From the NCBI RefSeq assembly GCF_020184175.1, contig NW_026083234.1, positions 19,279-83,278 of the forward strand: a stretch of 64,000 bases of DNA, in the 5' to 3' direction. Shown here piece after piece: positions 10,710 to 21,375 of the stretch (the first letter of the stretch is position 1; each line of letters starts with the position of its first letter). Under the pieces are notes generated by a model. That model ran no database searches and was not told the origin of the DNA. It was given only the letters and a program-made list of their open reading frames with translations. Source of the stretch: Aphis gossypii. Taxonomy: Eukaryota > Arthropoda > Insecta > Hemiptera > Aphididae. The translations under genes were made by a program, and so were the position numbers.

Positions 10710-13307
10710 TTAGTGACCAGGCAGTTTATTGAAAAAACGTTTGTAATACGTTTTAGCTTCTTCGTGTATAGTTTTAATTTTTAAGTCTGTGTGGAGAGTA
10801 CAATTAGAAATATAAGGGGGGGAATTGGTGATGGAGCGTAGGATTTTATTTTGAATGGTTTGTATTTTGTTGAGATTGGATTTTTTGACATTACCTAACA
10901 GTTGAAGACCATATGTCCACATAGGATTAATTAGAGATTTGTAATTAAGCAATTTGATATTTAATTTAGTATGTTTGTTAGTTAATAATGTTTTAAGCAA
11001 CCGGATACGTGCATTTAAGGCGAGTTTTTTTTCCCTTACATGTTGCACCCAGGTGAGGCGACGATCAATGGTTAGTCCTAGATACTTAACAGATTGAGAT
11101 GAAGGTATAGGTATGTCAGCTAAGAAAACTTCAGGACAGGGAGGAAGGCGAAGTGTAAAGGTAGTGTGGAGTGATTTAGATTGATTTACTTTAACTCTCC
11201 AATTATCGTACCAGTTAGACAATAGGTTAAGATGATGTTGAAGGTTTTGGGAAGCAGAAATTGGATCTTCATGCATCGCTATAATTGCCTTGTCATCCGC
11301 AAACTCAGCTACAGTTGTATTTAGAGAGGTAGGTTGATCAGCGGCATATATATTATAAAAGATTGGCGAGAGTATGCCACCCTGTGGGACTCCTGCATTA
11401 ATGTTTGCAATATTTGAAACGGAAGAACCAAACCTGACTTGGAAGTGACGGTCGGTTAGATATGATTTTATCAGCAAGTAGTATGTTGGTGGAAGAAAAA
11501 GTTTTAATTTATAGAGAAGGCCTTCGTGCCAGACACGATCAAACGCTTGAGACACATCGAGAAATACGCAAGAGCAGTATTTTTTTTTTCAAGTGAAAAG
11601 GATATGGCGTCAACTAATCTATGCAGCTGGTGTGTTGTAGAGTGATTGGCACGAAAGCCAAATTGAGTATTAGGAAGTACGTTACTAGAGTAGATACAAG
11701 GAAGGATTCTTTTTAGTATTAGTCTTTCGAAAATCTTAGCGAAGAAAGGCAGGAGGCTTATAGGTCGATAGGAAGAAGGTAGGTCAGGAGACTTTTTAGG
11801 TTTGTGAAATAAAATGATAATTGAAAATTTCCAAAGTAGAGGGAAATATGTCAATCTTAGTGCGGCATTAAATAAGACTGTTAGGAGAATGATTGCTCTT
11901 TTTGGAAGGCACCTGGTTACTTCCGCAGTTATTAAATCATAGCCCGGAGATTTCTTAAGGCTGTATTTCTGTATAGCGTATTTAACATCATTTGGAGTAA
12001 ATGATTTAGTGGGTAGATAGAGAGGAAGGGGGCTATCTAGGTACTGCTTAACTAACTTGGTATTTTGAGGAGTTTGTATCTCAGTGTGAGGGCTAAAAGT
12101 TTCGGCTAAGTGTCTTTTAAGTAGTTCAGCTTTATCAGCATCTGAGGAGGCGAGACTGCCATCTGATTTAATTAACGGGGTGTTTGGTACTGCGTTTTTT
12201 AGGGACTTTTTAGTAGCATCCCAGAGACTTTTGTTTGGTGACAGATTAGTAAGGTAATTGGCTTGAAAAAGGTTTTTATGTTTAGCTAGTATTTTTTTTA
12301 GAGAGTTAGCCAGACTATTAAAGTTTTGTTTATGTGATGGTAACGATAGCGTTGAAACAAGGCCCTAGCTCTACGTTTGTTGGCTATCAGGATGCGAATA
12401 TGTTCTGGAATTGATGAGGAGTTATTTGAAAACTGCGCTTGAGTAGGTGTAGCCTCCCATGCTGCAGATTGGATTACGTTTGTTAACTTGTTTATTGCAT
12501 CATTAATTTCTTGAGTTGATTTGAGACTAACCTTCATATCTATATTTTGATCAACTAGATCGTGAAATCTACACCTATCTGTATTCGGATGAAATAGTTT
12601 AGGTGGCGAAGAGCGGATTGGTGGTGAAGCACTGACTGTTAAAAGTACGGCTGAGTGATCCGAAGTGGGTTCAAGAAGATTTCCAGTCGTGAGGAATAAG
12701 TTTGATGGTGTATTGGAGACAAAGATATCTAGTATATCAGGCTTTTTACGCAGGGAAGTAGGCCAGTATGTTGGTCCTGGTGGAGCTAGAATATTATAGC
12801 CTTTCAGATTTGTATAATTATAAAGTACCAAACCTCTGGGATTATTTGCACGACAGCCCCAATTAATATGCTTAGCATTATAATCACCTCCTATTATAAA
12901 ATTATGACTAAGGGTACTAAAATAATCAACATAATTTTGTATGTTCATATTATGTCTTGGAGGGGAATAGATTGCTGCTATTGTAGTTGGTATGTTCTTG
13001 AGATGTAGTAGAATGACACATGATTGTAAATAGGGTTGACAGAAGTTCGGAAGTGACTGATAAAGCAGGGAGGACTTGATATAAATCGCAGCACCTCCAT
13101 GGGCTGTATTGTCCGGATGGTTGGATTTCAAAAGATTATATCCAGTAATGGGAACATAGAGGAGTGTTTAGTAAAATGAGTTTCAGAAATTAACGCAATG
13201 TTTATGCGCTTTTCCTGAAGGACTAGTTGCAATTCATTTACGTGATTTTTAAGACCGTTGGCATTAAATTGGAGAATTAAGATAGAGTTACTTGTAGAAG
13301 AGGGCAT
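10710..13307 (-). pseudogene. LINE ORF2: AP endonuclease and reverse transcriptase
   Basis: The start ATG at 13307 overlaps the ORF1 stop (TAATG). The endonuclease region begins LQFNANGLKNHVNEL, with the LISETHF motif and later GDYNAKHINWG and TSDHSAVLLT (catalytic Asp-His). The RT region shows the SYRPISLLP motif, DVSQAFDRVWH (motif A), GVPQGGILSPIFYNIY (B') and EFADDKA (catalytic Asp pair of motif C). It ends at KLPGH. Frame breaks occur near 13140, near 12298 and in the A run near 11580. It would nick DNA and prime reverse transcription at the target site. The FADD box and protein style fit the Jockey clade. Confidence 0.88.
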
Positions 13308-14245
13308 TATTTTTTGTCTAAAAGATTTGACACTACTTTAGTGAGAAGAGTTATTAATGGACTTATTAATTGTTTGAACTCATTCATGAAACTCGCCAAT
13401 AGTATATTAATATCTGGAGGAGGAGGAACTTTATTATTGGCGTTGGAGTTAGACGTAGCTTGGGCGTAGGTATAACTCACAGCGGGTGGGTGTGTCGAGG
13501 AGGCTTTCACTGGTTGTGTTTCTTGTACATGTATATTTTTAGGATTAATATTATTAGTTACCTGATTATTAGGCTTTGATTTTTTGCGTCGTTGAAGGTC
13601 CCTGTAGATTGTACAGCCTTTGTAGTTTGAAGGATGATCTCCGGAACAAAGTGCGCACTTGGGAGGGGCGTCTCTGGAGTTTCGACAGTCGGACGTCGTG
13701 TGTTGAGCACCGCAGCGAACACAACGTGCTGGATAACCACAGGGTTTAGTGTGTCCGTAATCCTTGCAGTTTGAACATTAGTTTATAGTTTTGGGCTTGT
13801 ATGGCTCTTCCACTTTTATTAACGTATGAAGTAATGATGTGAGGTTGTAGATGTTGTTGGAATGATCAGTTGGTTCAAGGTCCACAAAAAATAAAGGTAA
13901 TGGATGTTTATTTACCTTATGGAGAACACTTGAGACTTGCCTAACTTCAAATAGGCGCATTTCAAGCTCAGATTTAATTAGCTCAGTTGGTGTAGTTGGA
14001 TGGAGGTTTCGAATCACAACTCGTAATGGTTTGTCTTCTTTAAGTTGAAAAGTATGAAATTCTGCTTTTTGGTCTCTCAGGAAGTGAACCAATGCTCTAT
14101 ACGATTCTGGGTTTGTTGTCATTATTTTCACTCGATCTGTCGATGATTTGCAATAGAAATTATCTACTCTGACGATTTCGATAAGTTTAGTGCACAGGTC
14201 AGGAAAGTTGTATAAGCCTCTTACAAAAATTGGGGGTGGTCGCAG
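13307..14245 (-). pseudogene. LINE ORF1 (gag-like, CCHC knuckles)
   Basis: The frame runs from about 14240 (PPPIFVRGLYNFPDL) through a PRE_C2HC-like region (VVIRNLHPTTPTELIKSEL) to three zinc knuckles: CSNCKDYGHTKPC, CVRCGAQHTTSDC and CALCSGDHPSNYKGC. An in-frame TAA near 13778 sits just before the first knuckle; one base change from CAA would give it. A Pro/Ser-rich linker and a hydrophobic C-terminal segment ending LLDKK follow. It is an RNA-binding structural protein of the retrotransposon particle. The N-terminus is missing. Confidence 0.85.
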
Positions 14246-14258
14246 AACTTTTATATAT

Positions 14259-15086
14259 CTAATATATATAATCTTTATATAAACCAGAACTTCTCTTAAC
14301 CTTTGGGGTTGCAGTAAAATTTAACATTTTTTCATTCTTTGGATCTGTAGTCATAGAACTGTTTGCTGTTGGACGAAATTCAAATGGATCATTTGGTATA
14401 GTTGTATTATTATGAATATTACTACGTTTAGTGTTAGATCTAGATAAATTATCGGTAATTTGTGCTAAACTTAATCGAAGAGTTCTTGAGTTATTAATTT
14501 TATCTATTTCTTCGTTTAATTGCTTTTCCTCATTTTTCATTCTATCGTATAGAGGTTTTACAACATTCGTCCATTTATGAAACTTTGAGGTTTTAGGTTT
14601 CCCATCTGCTTTTAAATGAACTCGTGAAGTTTTTAAAATGTCGTAATAAGATTCCATATCTTGTAGAGTTGTATTTTTTGGTTCTTTCTCACATAGTAAA
14701 GACCATAGTCCTTCAGTCCATGGATAGTATTTATTAAATAACTGTAAATTACTATGACTAAAAGTTACAGAGTGGCCTCCTATTTTATATGAATCACTGG
14801 CTTTATCATAATACATACCATATGATTTATCATATCGTTTTGATGTAGGACGTTTATTGAAAAAATTTGAAAATGATGAATTTAATTCGTTATCATTATC
14901 ATCATCACTAACGTCTGAAGTTTCCAGTTTTATTTCATCAGCCGGTTGTGTATTCTTTTCTGTTTGGTTGCTCAATGGTTCTATTATTGGTTTAAATGCT
15001 TCACGAAAATAGTTGTCGGAATCTATGATACCACGTTTCATTTCCATTATTTTACGAGCGTCTCGAGAGCAAAATTTCGCAACCAA
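14259..15086 (-). CDS. Polinton/Maverick-type protein of unknown function
   Basis: An open frame of 275 codons. Visible motifs are FKPIIEPLSN near residue 31, DKSYGMYYDK, YKIGGHSVTFSHSN and TEGLWSLLCEKEP, then DMESYYDILK, and a Lys/Asn-rich C-terminus. This motif order is, from memory of the family, typical of a protein common in arthropod Polintons and unknown in function. It lies next to a Polinton capsid and protease block on the other side of the MULE. The first Met shown may be internal. This is the best preserved Polinton gene here, but it is isolated from polymerase and integrase genes, none of which I see. Confidence 0.6.
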   Translation of the reverse strand: MVAKFCSRDARKIMEMKRGIIDSDNYFREAFKPIIEPLSNQTEKNTQPADEIKLETSDVSDDDNDNELNSSFSNFFNKRPTSKRYDKSYGMYYDKASDSYKIGGHSVTFSHSNLQLFNKYYPWTEGLWSLLCEKEPKNTTLQDMESYYDILKTSRVHLKADGKPKTSKFHKWTNVVKPLYDRMKNEEKQLNEEIDKINNSRTLRLSLAQITDNLSRSNTKRSNIHNNTTIPNDPFEFRPTANSSMTTDPKNEKMLNFTATPKVKRSSGLYKDYIY

Positions 15087-15280
15087 TTAGAAGCTTTCAC
15101 ATTTCTTATCAATATTTGTGAAAATCACATTTCTTATCATCATTTATACAAATTTGAAATTATAACGTGATATTGTTATCTGCTGTGGTGATATATTCTT
15201 TATAATATATAATTATTAATTTATTATTATTTTAATTTTTAATTATAAATTATAATATTTACACAATTACACATTATAAT

Positions 15281-16045
15281 ATGGAAGATTTAGGAATTGC
15301 AACTAGTAACATGGAAGAGCTTAAGTGCTTGGTTTGCAACAAATATTTTAGGTATAAAAGAACTTTAAAGAGACACTCAATTACTTGTGGCTCTAAAGAG
15401 TCTAAAAATATTAATAGCGTGCAATGTCCAGATTCAGCTTGTAATAAAACATTCACAAACAAAAAAAACTTAAAATTTCATATAGAGGCAGACCATGGTG
15501 TGAAATTACTAAACGAAAAAAGAACGTTTGCAACTCTTCATGGTAAATTTGATTTACTGAATTTTAATTTTACTTGAAATATTCTGTTTTACTATACCTA
15601 AGACTAGTATGCCACACTTATAGTTATATTGTATTATGAAATATATATCTTTAGATTTCAAGGAATGGAAATTAAAACTGGAAGATGATAATTTATGTTT
15701 TTATGCGTTAAGTGCTCGTAAGACTGTAGGACAGAATAAAACTATAACGTATCTGGATTGTCATCGAACCGGTAATTTCCAAAGTAGATCAACAGGTGTC
15801 CGTAAAATTAAAAGTCAGGGCACAAACAAAATTGGATCTACATGTCCATCGTCAATGGTATAAATTTAAAATTTCTTAATCTTGACGTTTCGTTTTTTTT
15901 TTTTACTTAATATTCTGTTTTAATACTCAGATAGTAGTAATAGAAGACGAAACTGTCTGTTTAGAGTTTTGTAGTACTCATTTTGGCCATAATATGAATC
16001 TTGGTAGATGTAATTTAACACCTGAAGAAAGAGCCATGATTGCAG
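15281..16045 (+). pseudogene. MULE transposase N-terminal exons (C2H2 zinc fingers)
   Basis: Three exons with good borders. 15281-15541: two C2H2-like fingers, CLVCNKYFRYKRTLKRH and CPDSACNKTFTNKKNLKFH. 15655-15857: DFKEWKLKLED, then YLDCHRTGNF and KKI-like basic residues before CPSSM. 15931-16045: ETVCLEFCSTHFGHN and LTPEERAMIAG. This is the DNA-binding N-terminal part found in insect MULE transposases. Joined exon phases are consistent. The catalytic part is not downstream on this strand; a matching one lies at 16786-18357 on the opposite strand. Decayed fragments of a next exon may lie at 16150-16240. Confidence 0.65.
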
Positions 16046-16289
16046 GTAATCTTACTTTATAGTTTACACCATCTATTATTGTAAATGTGAATAAAAGTCA
16101 AGTGTTACTAGGTTCTTGTGCTATAGAAGACCTGTTTGTTTTTTAAGTAATAATGTATCTTCTTATAGTCGTCAGGTTTGGATTCATAATTTAACTGCTC
16201 TACCCTGGAACAATGGAAAAAAGAAAATATTAAATTACATTATACATTAGGTATATTGTATATTAAATATTTGTTTGTGTTTATTATAA

Positions 16290-16605
16290 ATTGCATTAAA
16301 ATATTAGTCAAGTTTAAGTCTCGTAACAGTAAAATAAAAATAAGTCATAATTAAAAAAGCACATTAAAACATTTGTCAACCTAGTCTATCAACAATAAAA
16401 TCATAATAAAAAAATCACATTAAAATATGTCAATCTAAAGTCTACTAACAGTAAAATAAAAATAAGTCATAATTAAAAAAAGCACATTAAAACATTTGTC
16501 AACCTAGTCTATCAACAGTAAAATCATAATAAAAAAATCACATTAAAATATGTCAACCTAAAGTCTACTAACAGTAAAATAAAAATAAATCATAATAAAA
16601 AAAAG
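16290..16605 (+). repeat. tandem repeat, ~60-bp monomers in ~121-bp dimers
   Basis: acagtaaaataaaaataag recurs at about 16327, 16448 and (variant) 16571. Between them lie half-units with cacattaaaacatttgtca and cacattaaaatatgtcaa, so about five 60-bp monomers alternate in two types. Non-coding. Confidence 0.8.
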
Positions 16606-16785
16606 GACATAGGTATTAAAACATTAAAAATATATTAGTTATATTACTAAGGGTTGTAGTTAATAAGTTATTAGTAAGTGTGATCATTGGAAGTATGTAT
16701 GTTTTGTACTTGTCCCTTTACCAACTCTTCCTTTAGAAATTTTCTTTCATTACTTTCTATTCTACCACTAAGTAATTCAACTTTT

Positions 16786-18357
16786 CTATTTTTTGCTCAC
16801 AAATCGTTTCTGTTTATCAATATTTTTATTTACAGGTTCCTTATTTTTTTCTATTTCTATTATTTTTCGTTTTCCTTGCAATCTTTGAAGTAAGGAATTG
16901 CTATGTTTATTCATTTCTGCTATTTCTTTCTCGGTTACTGCACTTTTATTTGCAATAAGGGACGATAATACACCTATTCCAGCTTCTAATTGGTTTTTTA
17001 TTTGAATTAATTGTTCACATTCTTTGTCCATATTTGTATTTATTAATGATTTTTCTATTAGATTTATTTCTGCAGCAGGAACTAGAATCTCTTTTTCTGT
17101 TGTTTCACACAAATTATTTCGAGTTTTTGATAAAGAAAGAATAGCACAGGCATGAATATGCTTGCATATATTTAATTTAATTATATAATCACTACATTCA
17201 CAAGTATAATTATGAATGCATATATTGCACTTGCGACAAACCAATCGACAGTCTTCCGTGTTACATACATCTATACTGTGAATTACCTCATATGCCATGT
17301 TTGATTCTCTAGCAGAAATCTCCCATCGATTATCATCAATTACTTTAATTGATTCAGGGTCTATTTGTATAATGTATTCCAATATTATGACTCTTAATTT
17401 TATTTTCTTCTTTACCAGTATATTTATTTTTAACCAATTTAATAAATCTCTCAAAAATTTTATTTCTTGTGAATTTCAGAAGCGCATTTATGCAGGTATC
17501 TAATCGTTTATTTTTTTTACCATGTAAGTAATAATATTTTAAGCACTTATGCACCGACTCCAAATACATATTTGTGTTAATACCACAGTTTCTTCGGTGA
17601 CAGTAAGCCCACTGTTTGACTCTATTCAAGTAATAGCTATTAAAGTATTCTCCAAATTTATTAGTATCATCGTCATCCATTATTTCAGCCATAAATCCAT
17701 TTAGAAGTTCCGTAAAAATAATTTCATTTGGTTCTTGATGTATCACTCTTAATGATTTATTAATTAAGCACTTCTTTTCAGGAGTTCCTCTTATTTTTGA
17801 TTGAATATTTCTTCTCCAAGATTGATCCACATGCCAGGTACACAAAAGTCGATGCTCCACAGGTAACATTATTTGTTCCCAAGCATTATAGTATGATGGG
17901 TCGTCATCACTCATAAAAATTTGAGTACTAGTAATACCAATTTTACATTTCAGCTGTTGAAAAAATATTTTCCATGTTACTGCATCAGTTTTTTTGGACA
18001 TACAATATGCACATGGAAATCCGTTTCCAAATTCATCAACAACCACAATTGTTGTTAATTGAAGGCCATATTCATTGGTACAATAGGTACTATCAATACA
18101 TATTTTTGAGTTTGAAGAGGTTCCAAAACGTTGAAGCATTTGGAGTTGAAAATTTGTAGATATTACCAATATAAAATTTTCTTTATTCAGGTTGTAATGT
18201 ATAACAGGATTTTCTTCCTCTGGTAATTCTATCATTCGATGAATCCATAATATTCAAAAATAAATTGATAAATGATCCATGTTTTGATGGTTTTTTTTCT
18301 ATCTGAACATCAACATTTGTAATATCTAATTTATCTTTCTGCTCATTCAAGTTCATT
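16786..18357 (-). pseudogene. MULE transposase catalytic domain with SWIM zinc finger
   Basis: The frame from 18235 contains SKICIDSTYCTNEYGLQL (first catalytic Asp), VVVDEFGNGFPCAY, QIFMSDDDPSYYNAW (second Asp) and LLCTWHVDQSWRRNI, the usual MULE signature. Further on, ESVHKCLKYY carries a candidate catalytic Glu. After a frame change near 17400 comes YTCECSDYIIKLNICKHIH, a SWIM-type CxC...CxH finger, then a coiled, basic tail ending KQKRFVSKK. Upstream, a frame beginning MNLNEQKDKLD at about 18357 leads in with a shift near 18235. At least two frameshifts make it non-functional. It is oriented opposite to the N-terminal exons at 15281-16045. Confidence 0.8.
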
Positions 18358-18419
18358 TTTCGTATAAATATTCATGAATCTTTACTTTATAATCAGTTAT
18401 AAATGATACGTTCAACTCA

Positions 18420-18987
18420 TAAGTGTAAATCAGGTAAGACTGGTAAAGGATTTGTAAACTCGCTTATAAATAGTCATCCGTTTGAAGCTCGTATGTCAAA
18501 CTATTAGTATTGTTGACATGGTGCAAAATTAAAAAAGAGACTAGATTGTGGTGATAAAGGAATAAACCCGTTGGATACTGCATGTTACGATCACGATATT
18601 TTGCATGCAACTAGAAAACATTTAGAAGATAGACTTAAAGTGTTAGAACTTCGGGCTTGGGAAAGATTTAAAGCAAAAGATACACCTAGAAAAGAGAAAA
18701 TCGTTGCGTACACCGTAATAAACGCAATGAAAGCTAAAAGAAAAATAGGAATGGGTTGTAAACGTAAACGGAAACGTACTACAAAAATAAAAATAATGGT
18801 ATACTGTTAGCGAAAAAAAAAATTTGGTAAAAGGTTGATTTTAACACCAGGTCAGTCAGGTGGTGCAATTCCCTTAATACCTATTTTTGCAGGATTATCA
18901 GCACTTGGTAGTTTAATGTCTGGAAGTGCCAGTGTGTATAATGCAATACAAATTCAAAAAGAAAGAAAGGTAATGGATTATATTTAA
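18420..18987 (+). pseudogene. Polinton PLA2-like capsid-associated protein remnant
   Basis: One frame with stops reads KRLDCGDKGINPLDTACYDHD, which has the calcium-loop-like Gly and the HD of phospholipase A2-like domains found in parvovirus VP1 and Polinton proteins. Lys/Arg-rich sequence follows (KRKIGMGCKRKRKRTTK). After an amber codon at 18808, the same frame continues with a hydrophobic Gly/Ala/Leu stretch (PLIPIFAGLSALGSLMSGS) like the membrane-active segment of such proteins. Probably a membrane-penetration or minor capsid protein. Interrupted by at least two stops. Confidence 0.5.
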
Positions 18988-19015
18988 ATAATAATGGATC
19001 AAGGAAAAAAAACTG

Positions 19016-19377
19016 ATGAATACGCTACCTAACAGACCACTAACTTCTAGAGATATTATAAAATACGTTGCAAAGTTTAATATCAGTCATTTCCGCGGAG
19101 TATTTTCACGTGATAACTTACCTAAAAAACCTCTCGCAATCGAATGTGGTTAGATGTATCTTCCGATAATGGAAGTCATTGGGTAGCGTTTTATAAAATT
19201 AAAGATAAGGTTGAATATTTTGATAGCTTCGGTGATTTACCTCCACCGATTGAACTACAAAACTATTTTAAAGGAAACAAAATTAAATATAACTACACAA
19301 ATTATCAAGATTTTAATTCATTTAATTGTGGACACTTATGTCTTAATTTTTTACAATGCAAGAATCAGTTACTTTAA
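19016..19377 (+). pseudogene. Polinton adenovirus-type cysteine protease (PRO)
   Basis: Begins near ATG 19016 (LTSRDIIKYVAKFNISHFRG), with one frameshift at about 19145. The catalytic set is visible: His in GSHWVAFYK, acidic residue in VEYFDSFGDL, Gln in NYQDFNS and Cys in FNCGHLCLNFL, in the order of adenain/ULP1-fold enzymes. In Polintons this protease is thought to process capsid proteins. The 3' end overlaps the next ORF by about 20 bases, as in compact viral genomes. Aside from the frameshift the domain looks nearly complete. Confidence 0.8.
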
Positions 19378-20135
19378 GTTTATCTGGTAATACAACCACA
19401 TTATTTGTACATTATTGTCCACCAATTGATGTATACGATGACTCGGAAATTGCTTTGTTAAATTTGCAAACATAATATAATACATTTGCAAACATAAACG
19501 AAACTAATAACAACTTCGAAATATATTTAGAAAACCCCGATCATTTACTAAATAATAATAAATTTCCAATCTGTTCTATCACACTGAAAAAGGGGTGTTA
19601 CGATATTAAGGATATTAAAAATCAAATTTTGACCCAAATAGATGACTTTAATAATGATAACGATTACTTTAGAATAAAATCGACAGAGAAAATAACTTTT
19701 GATATCGGGATTGATCAAATAGATTTTAGAACAACCATATTTAGTAATGGTATAATACGTTTTAACGTAAAGAACAGTATAGGACCTTTATTGGGGTTTG
19801 AAAAAAAAAGTTATGAACCACGTATTCACATTGATGGTCATCGATCACAGAAAGTGACAAATTTAATCAGTGTTAACTCAATAAAAGTAATGTGTAATAT
19901 AGCTCAAGGTTCATTCAACAACCACATGTCAAGTCATTCAATTTATGAGTTTTCCCCTAGTGAGAACATAGGGTCTAAGCTGATTCAAACACCAAATAAC
20001 CTAATATATTACAAATTAAATAAAACAAATATCGATTCAATAACTATACAATTAGTTGATCAAGATCATAATCCGATAAACAATTTAAGTGAGAAATTAA
20101 TAATCAATCTACATATTAAACGTTACGGATCTTAA
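19356..20135 (+). pseudogene. Polinton minor capsid (penton-like) protein
   Basis: 259 codons from ATG 19356 with one nonsense codon (TAA near 19473). Motifs: GPLLGFEKKSY, SVNSIKVMCNIAQGSF, YEFSPSENIGSKL, NNLIYYKLN and TIQLVDQDHNPINN, ending IINLHIKRYGS. These match my memory of the penton-like jelly-roll protein of Mavericks. It sits directly between protease and major capsid fragment, the usual Polinton order. Only one stop separates it from an intact ORF. Confidence 0.6.
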
Positions 20136-20136
20136 T

Positions 20137-20845
20137 ATGGGATTAAAATTTAATATAAGCCCATTACATAAAATAAATCTTGAATATAAACTACTTACTA
20201 CATAATATGTAAAATAGTTTGGAAGGTTCCACATATTACTGTTAATGATGAAGAAAGGTTAAAATTATTAAAACTTATTGAAAAAGAAAAAAGTTTGTTT
20301 ATCCCGTTCAGATCTTTTGAAACTTTTGAATATCCTGAACTCGGAACCACAAAAAAAGTAGTGTGGAACTTGAAGACAGCATCAAAATTAGAAAAACCAC
20401 GATTTATCATAATTGGATTACAAAAAGGACGTAAAAATTCGTTAGAAAAAGATTGTAGTATATTTGATCACTGTAATATAACAAACGTTATAGTATTTCT
20501 TAACTCAATAGCTTATCCATATGATAATTTGAATTTAGATTTTACGAAAAATAATTTCACCTTATTATATGATATGACATATGTATACATCGTTTCAAGA
20601 ATCGTACTATGAAAAAAATTTACGAAACCCCATATTAAGTCCCTCTACTTTTCTATCGAACGCTCCAATTGTAGTTATCGATACTTCAAAACAGAACGAT
20701 TCGGCTACAGGCATCATCAGTAGATGTTCAATTGGAAATTTAAGCATCGGAATCTCTTACAGGTGTAACTGCTTATTGTTTATTAATTCATGATCGCATT
20801 GTTGAATATGTACCTTTTACTAGAGAAGTAAGAAAACTAGTGTGA
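20137..20845 (+). pseudogene. Polinton major capsid protein, C-terminal fragment
   Basis: Begins with a short MGLKFNISP leader. Most of the N-terminal half is absent: it goes directly to IVWKVPHITVNDEERL. Continues with KKVVWNLKTASKLEKPRFII, FDHCNITNVIVFLNS, and after frame changes near 20590 and 20770 APIVVIDTSKQN and IHDRIVEYVPFTREV. This is the double-jelly-roll capsid C-terminal half seen in Polintons. Internal deletion plus two frameshifts; cannot form a capsid. Confidence 0.6.
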
Positions 20846-21062
20846 ATAATATTAAAAAACTGATTTATTTAAAATACTTGATGTTAAATACTATTAATTA
20901 ATTTAAAATAAATAAACAAAATGATAATAAAAAAAAATGTTTTTATTTATTTCAGAAATTTAAACGAAAATGATTCGTCTAACTAATAACTAATCATGTT
21001 TTATTTTCAGTAAAAGTAATAGGGAGATTTTTTATATTGAAAGAAGGACATTCCGCTTTAAA
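20846..21062. other. AT-rich spacer after Polinton block
   Basis: No coding or repeat structure recognised. Confidence 0.5.
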
Positions 21063-21363
21063 CATTTTTTGTGTCCCTATAAAAATGGAGCCAAACGCTT
21101 CATGGTTTCCCTGAAACAACGTGGGGCGTCTGACTCCATTTTACAGCGGGAATTTCTTACACTGCAAGGGGACAATACCCCCTCAAACTTTTTTCATCTC
21201 CGCTGAAAAATGGAGCCAGACGCCCCATATTTATACTAATAAATGGTTAGAAAAACCACGGGGCGTCTGGCTCCATTTTACAGCGGGAATTTCTTACACT
21301 GCAAGGGGACCATACCCCCTCAAACTTTTTTCATCTCCGCTGAAAAATGGAGCCAGACGCCCC
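21063..21363. repeat. tandem array of short inverted-repeat MITEs
   Basis: Two copies at 21122-21227 and 21260-21363 begin ggggcgtctg(a/g)ctccatttt and end aaaatggagccagacgccc, so each is an ~105-bp inverted-repeat element. A decayed half copy lies at 21063-21103 (aaaaatggagccaaacgc). Spacer atatttatacta follows both complete copies. The array abuts the truncated end of the protease-domain gene. Confidence 0.8.
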
Positions 21364-21375
21364 ATATTTATACTA

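Larger units (their letters stand above)
10633..14245 (-). mobile_element. Jockey-clade-like non-LTR retrotransposon, 5'-truncated
   Basis: The poly-T at 10633-10642 is the A tail of a minus-strand element. ORF2 (endonuclease, reverse transcriptase) and ORF1 (gag-like with three CCHC knuckles) follow in the expected order. ORF1 lacks its N-terminus and similarity stops near 14245, beside a Polinton gene that ends at 14259. This is a typical 5' truncation from incomplete reverse transcription. Several frameshifts and a nonsense codon show it is dead. Confidence 0.9.

Noticed and set aside
16290..16605. CRISPR-like array
   Set aside because: Contiguous tandem units without unique spacers, in a eukaryotic transposon setting.
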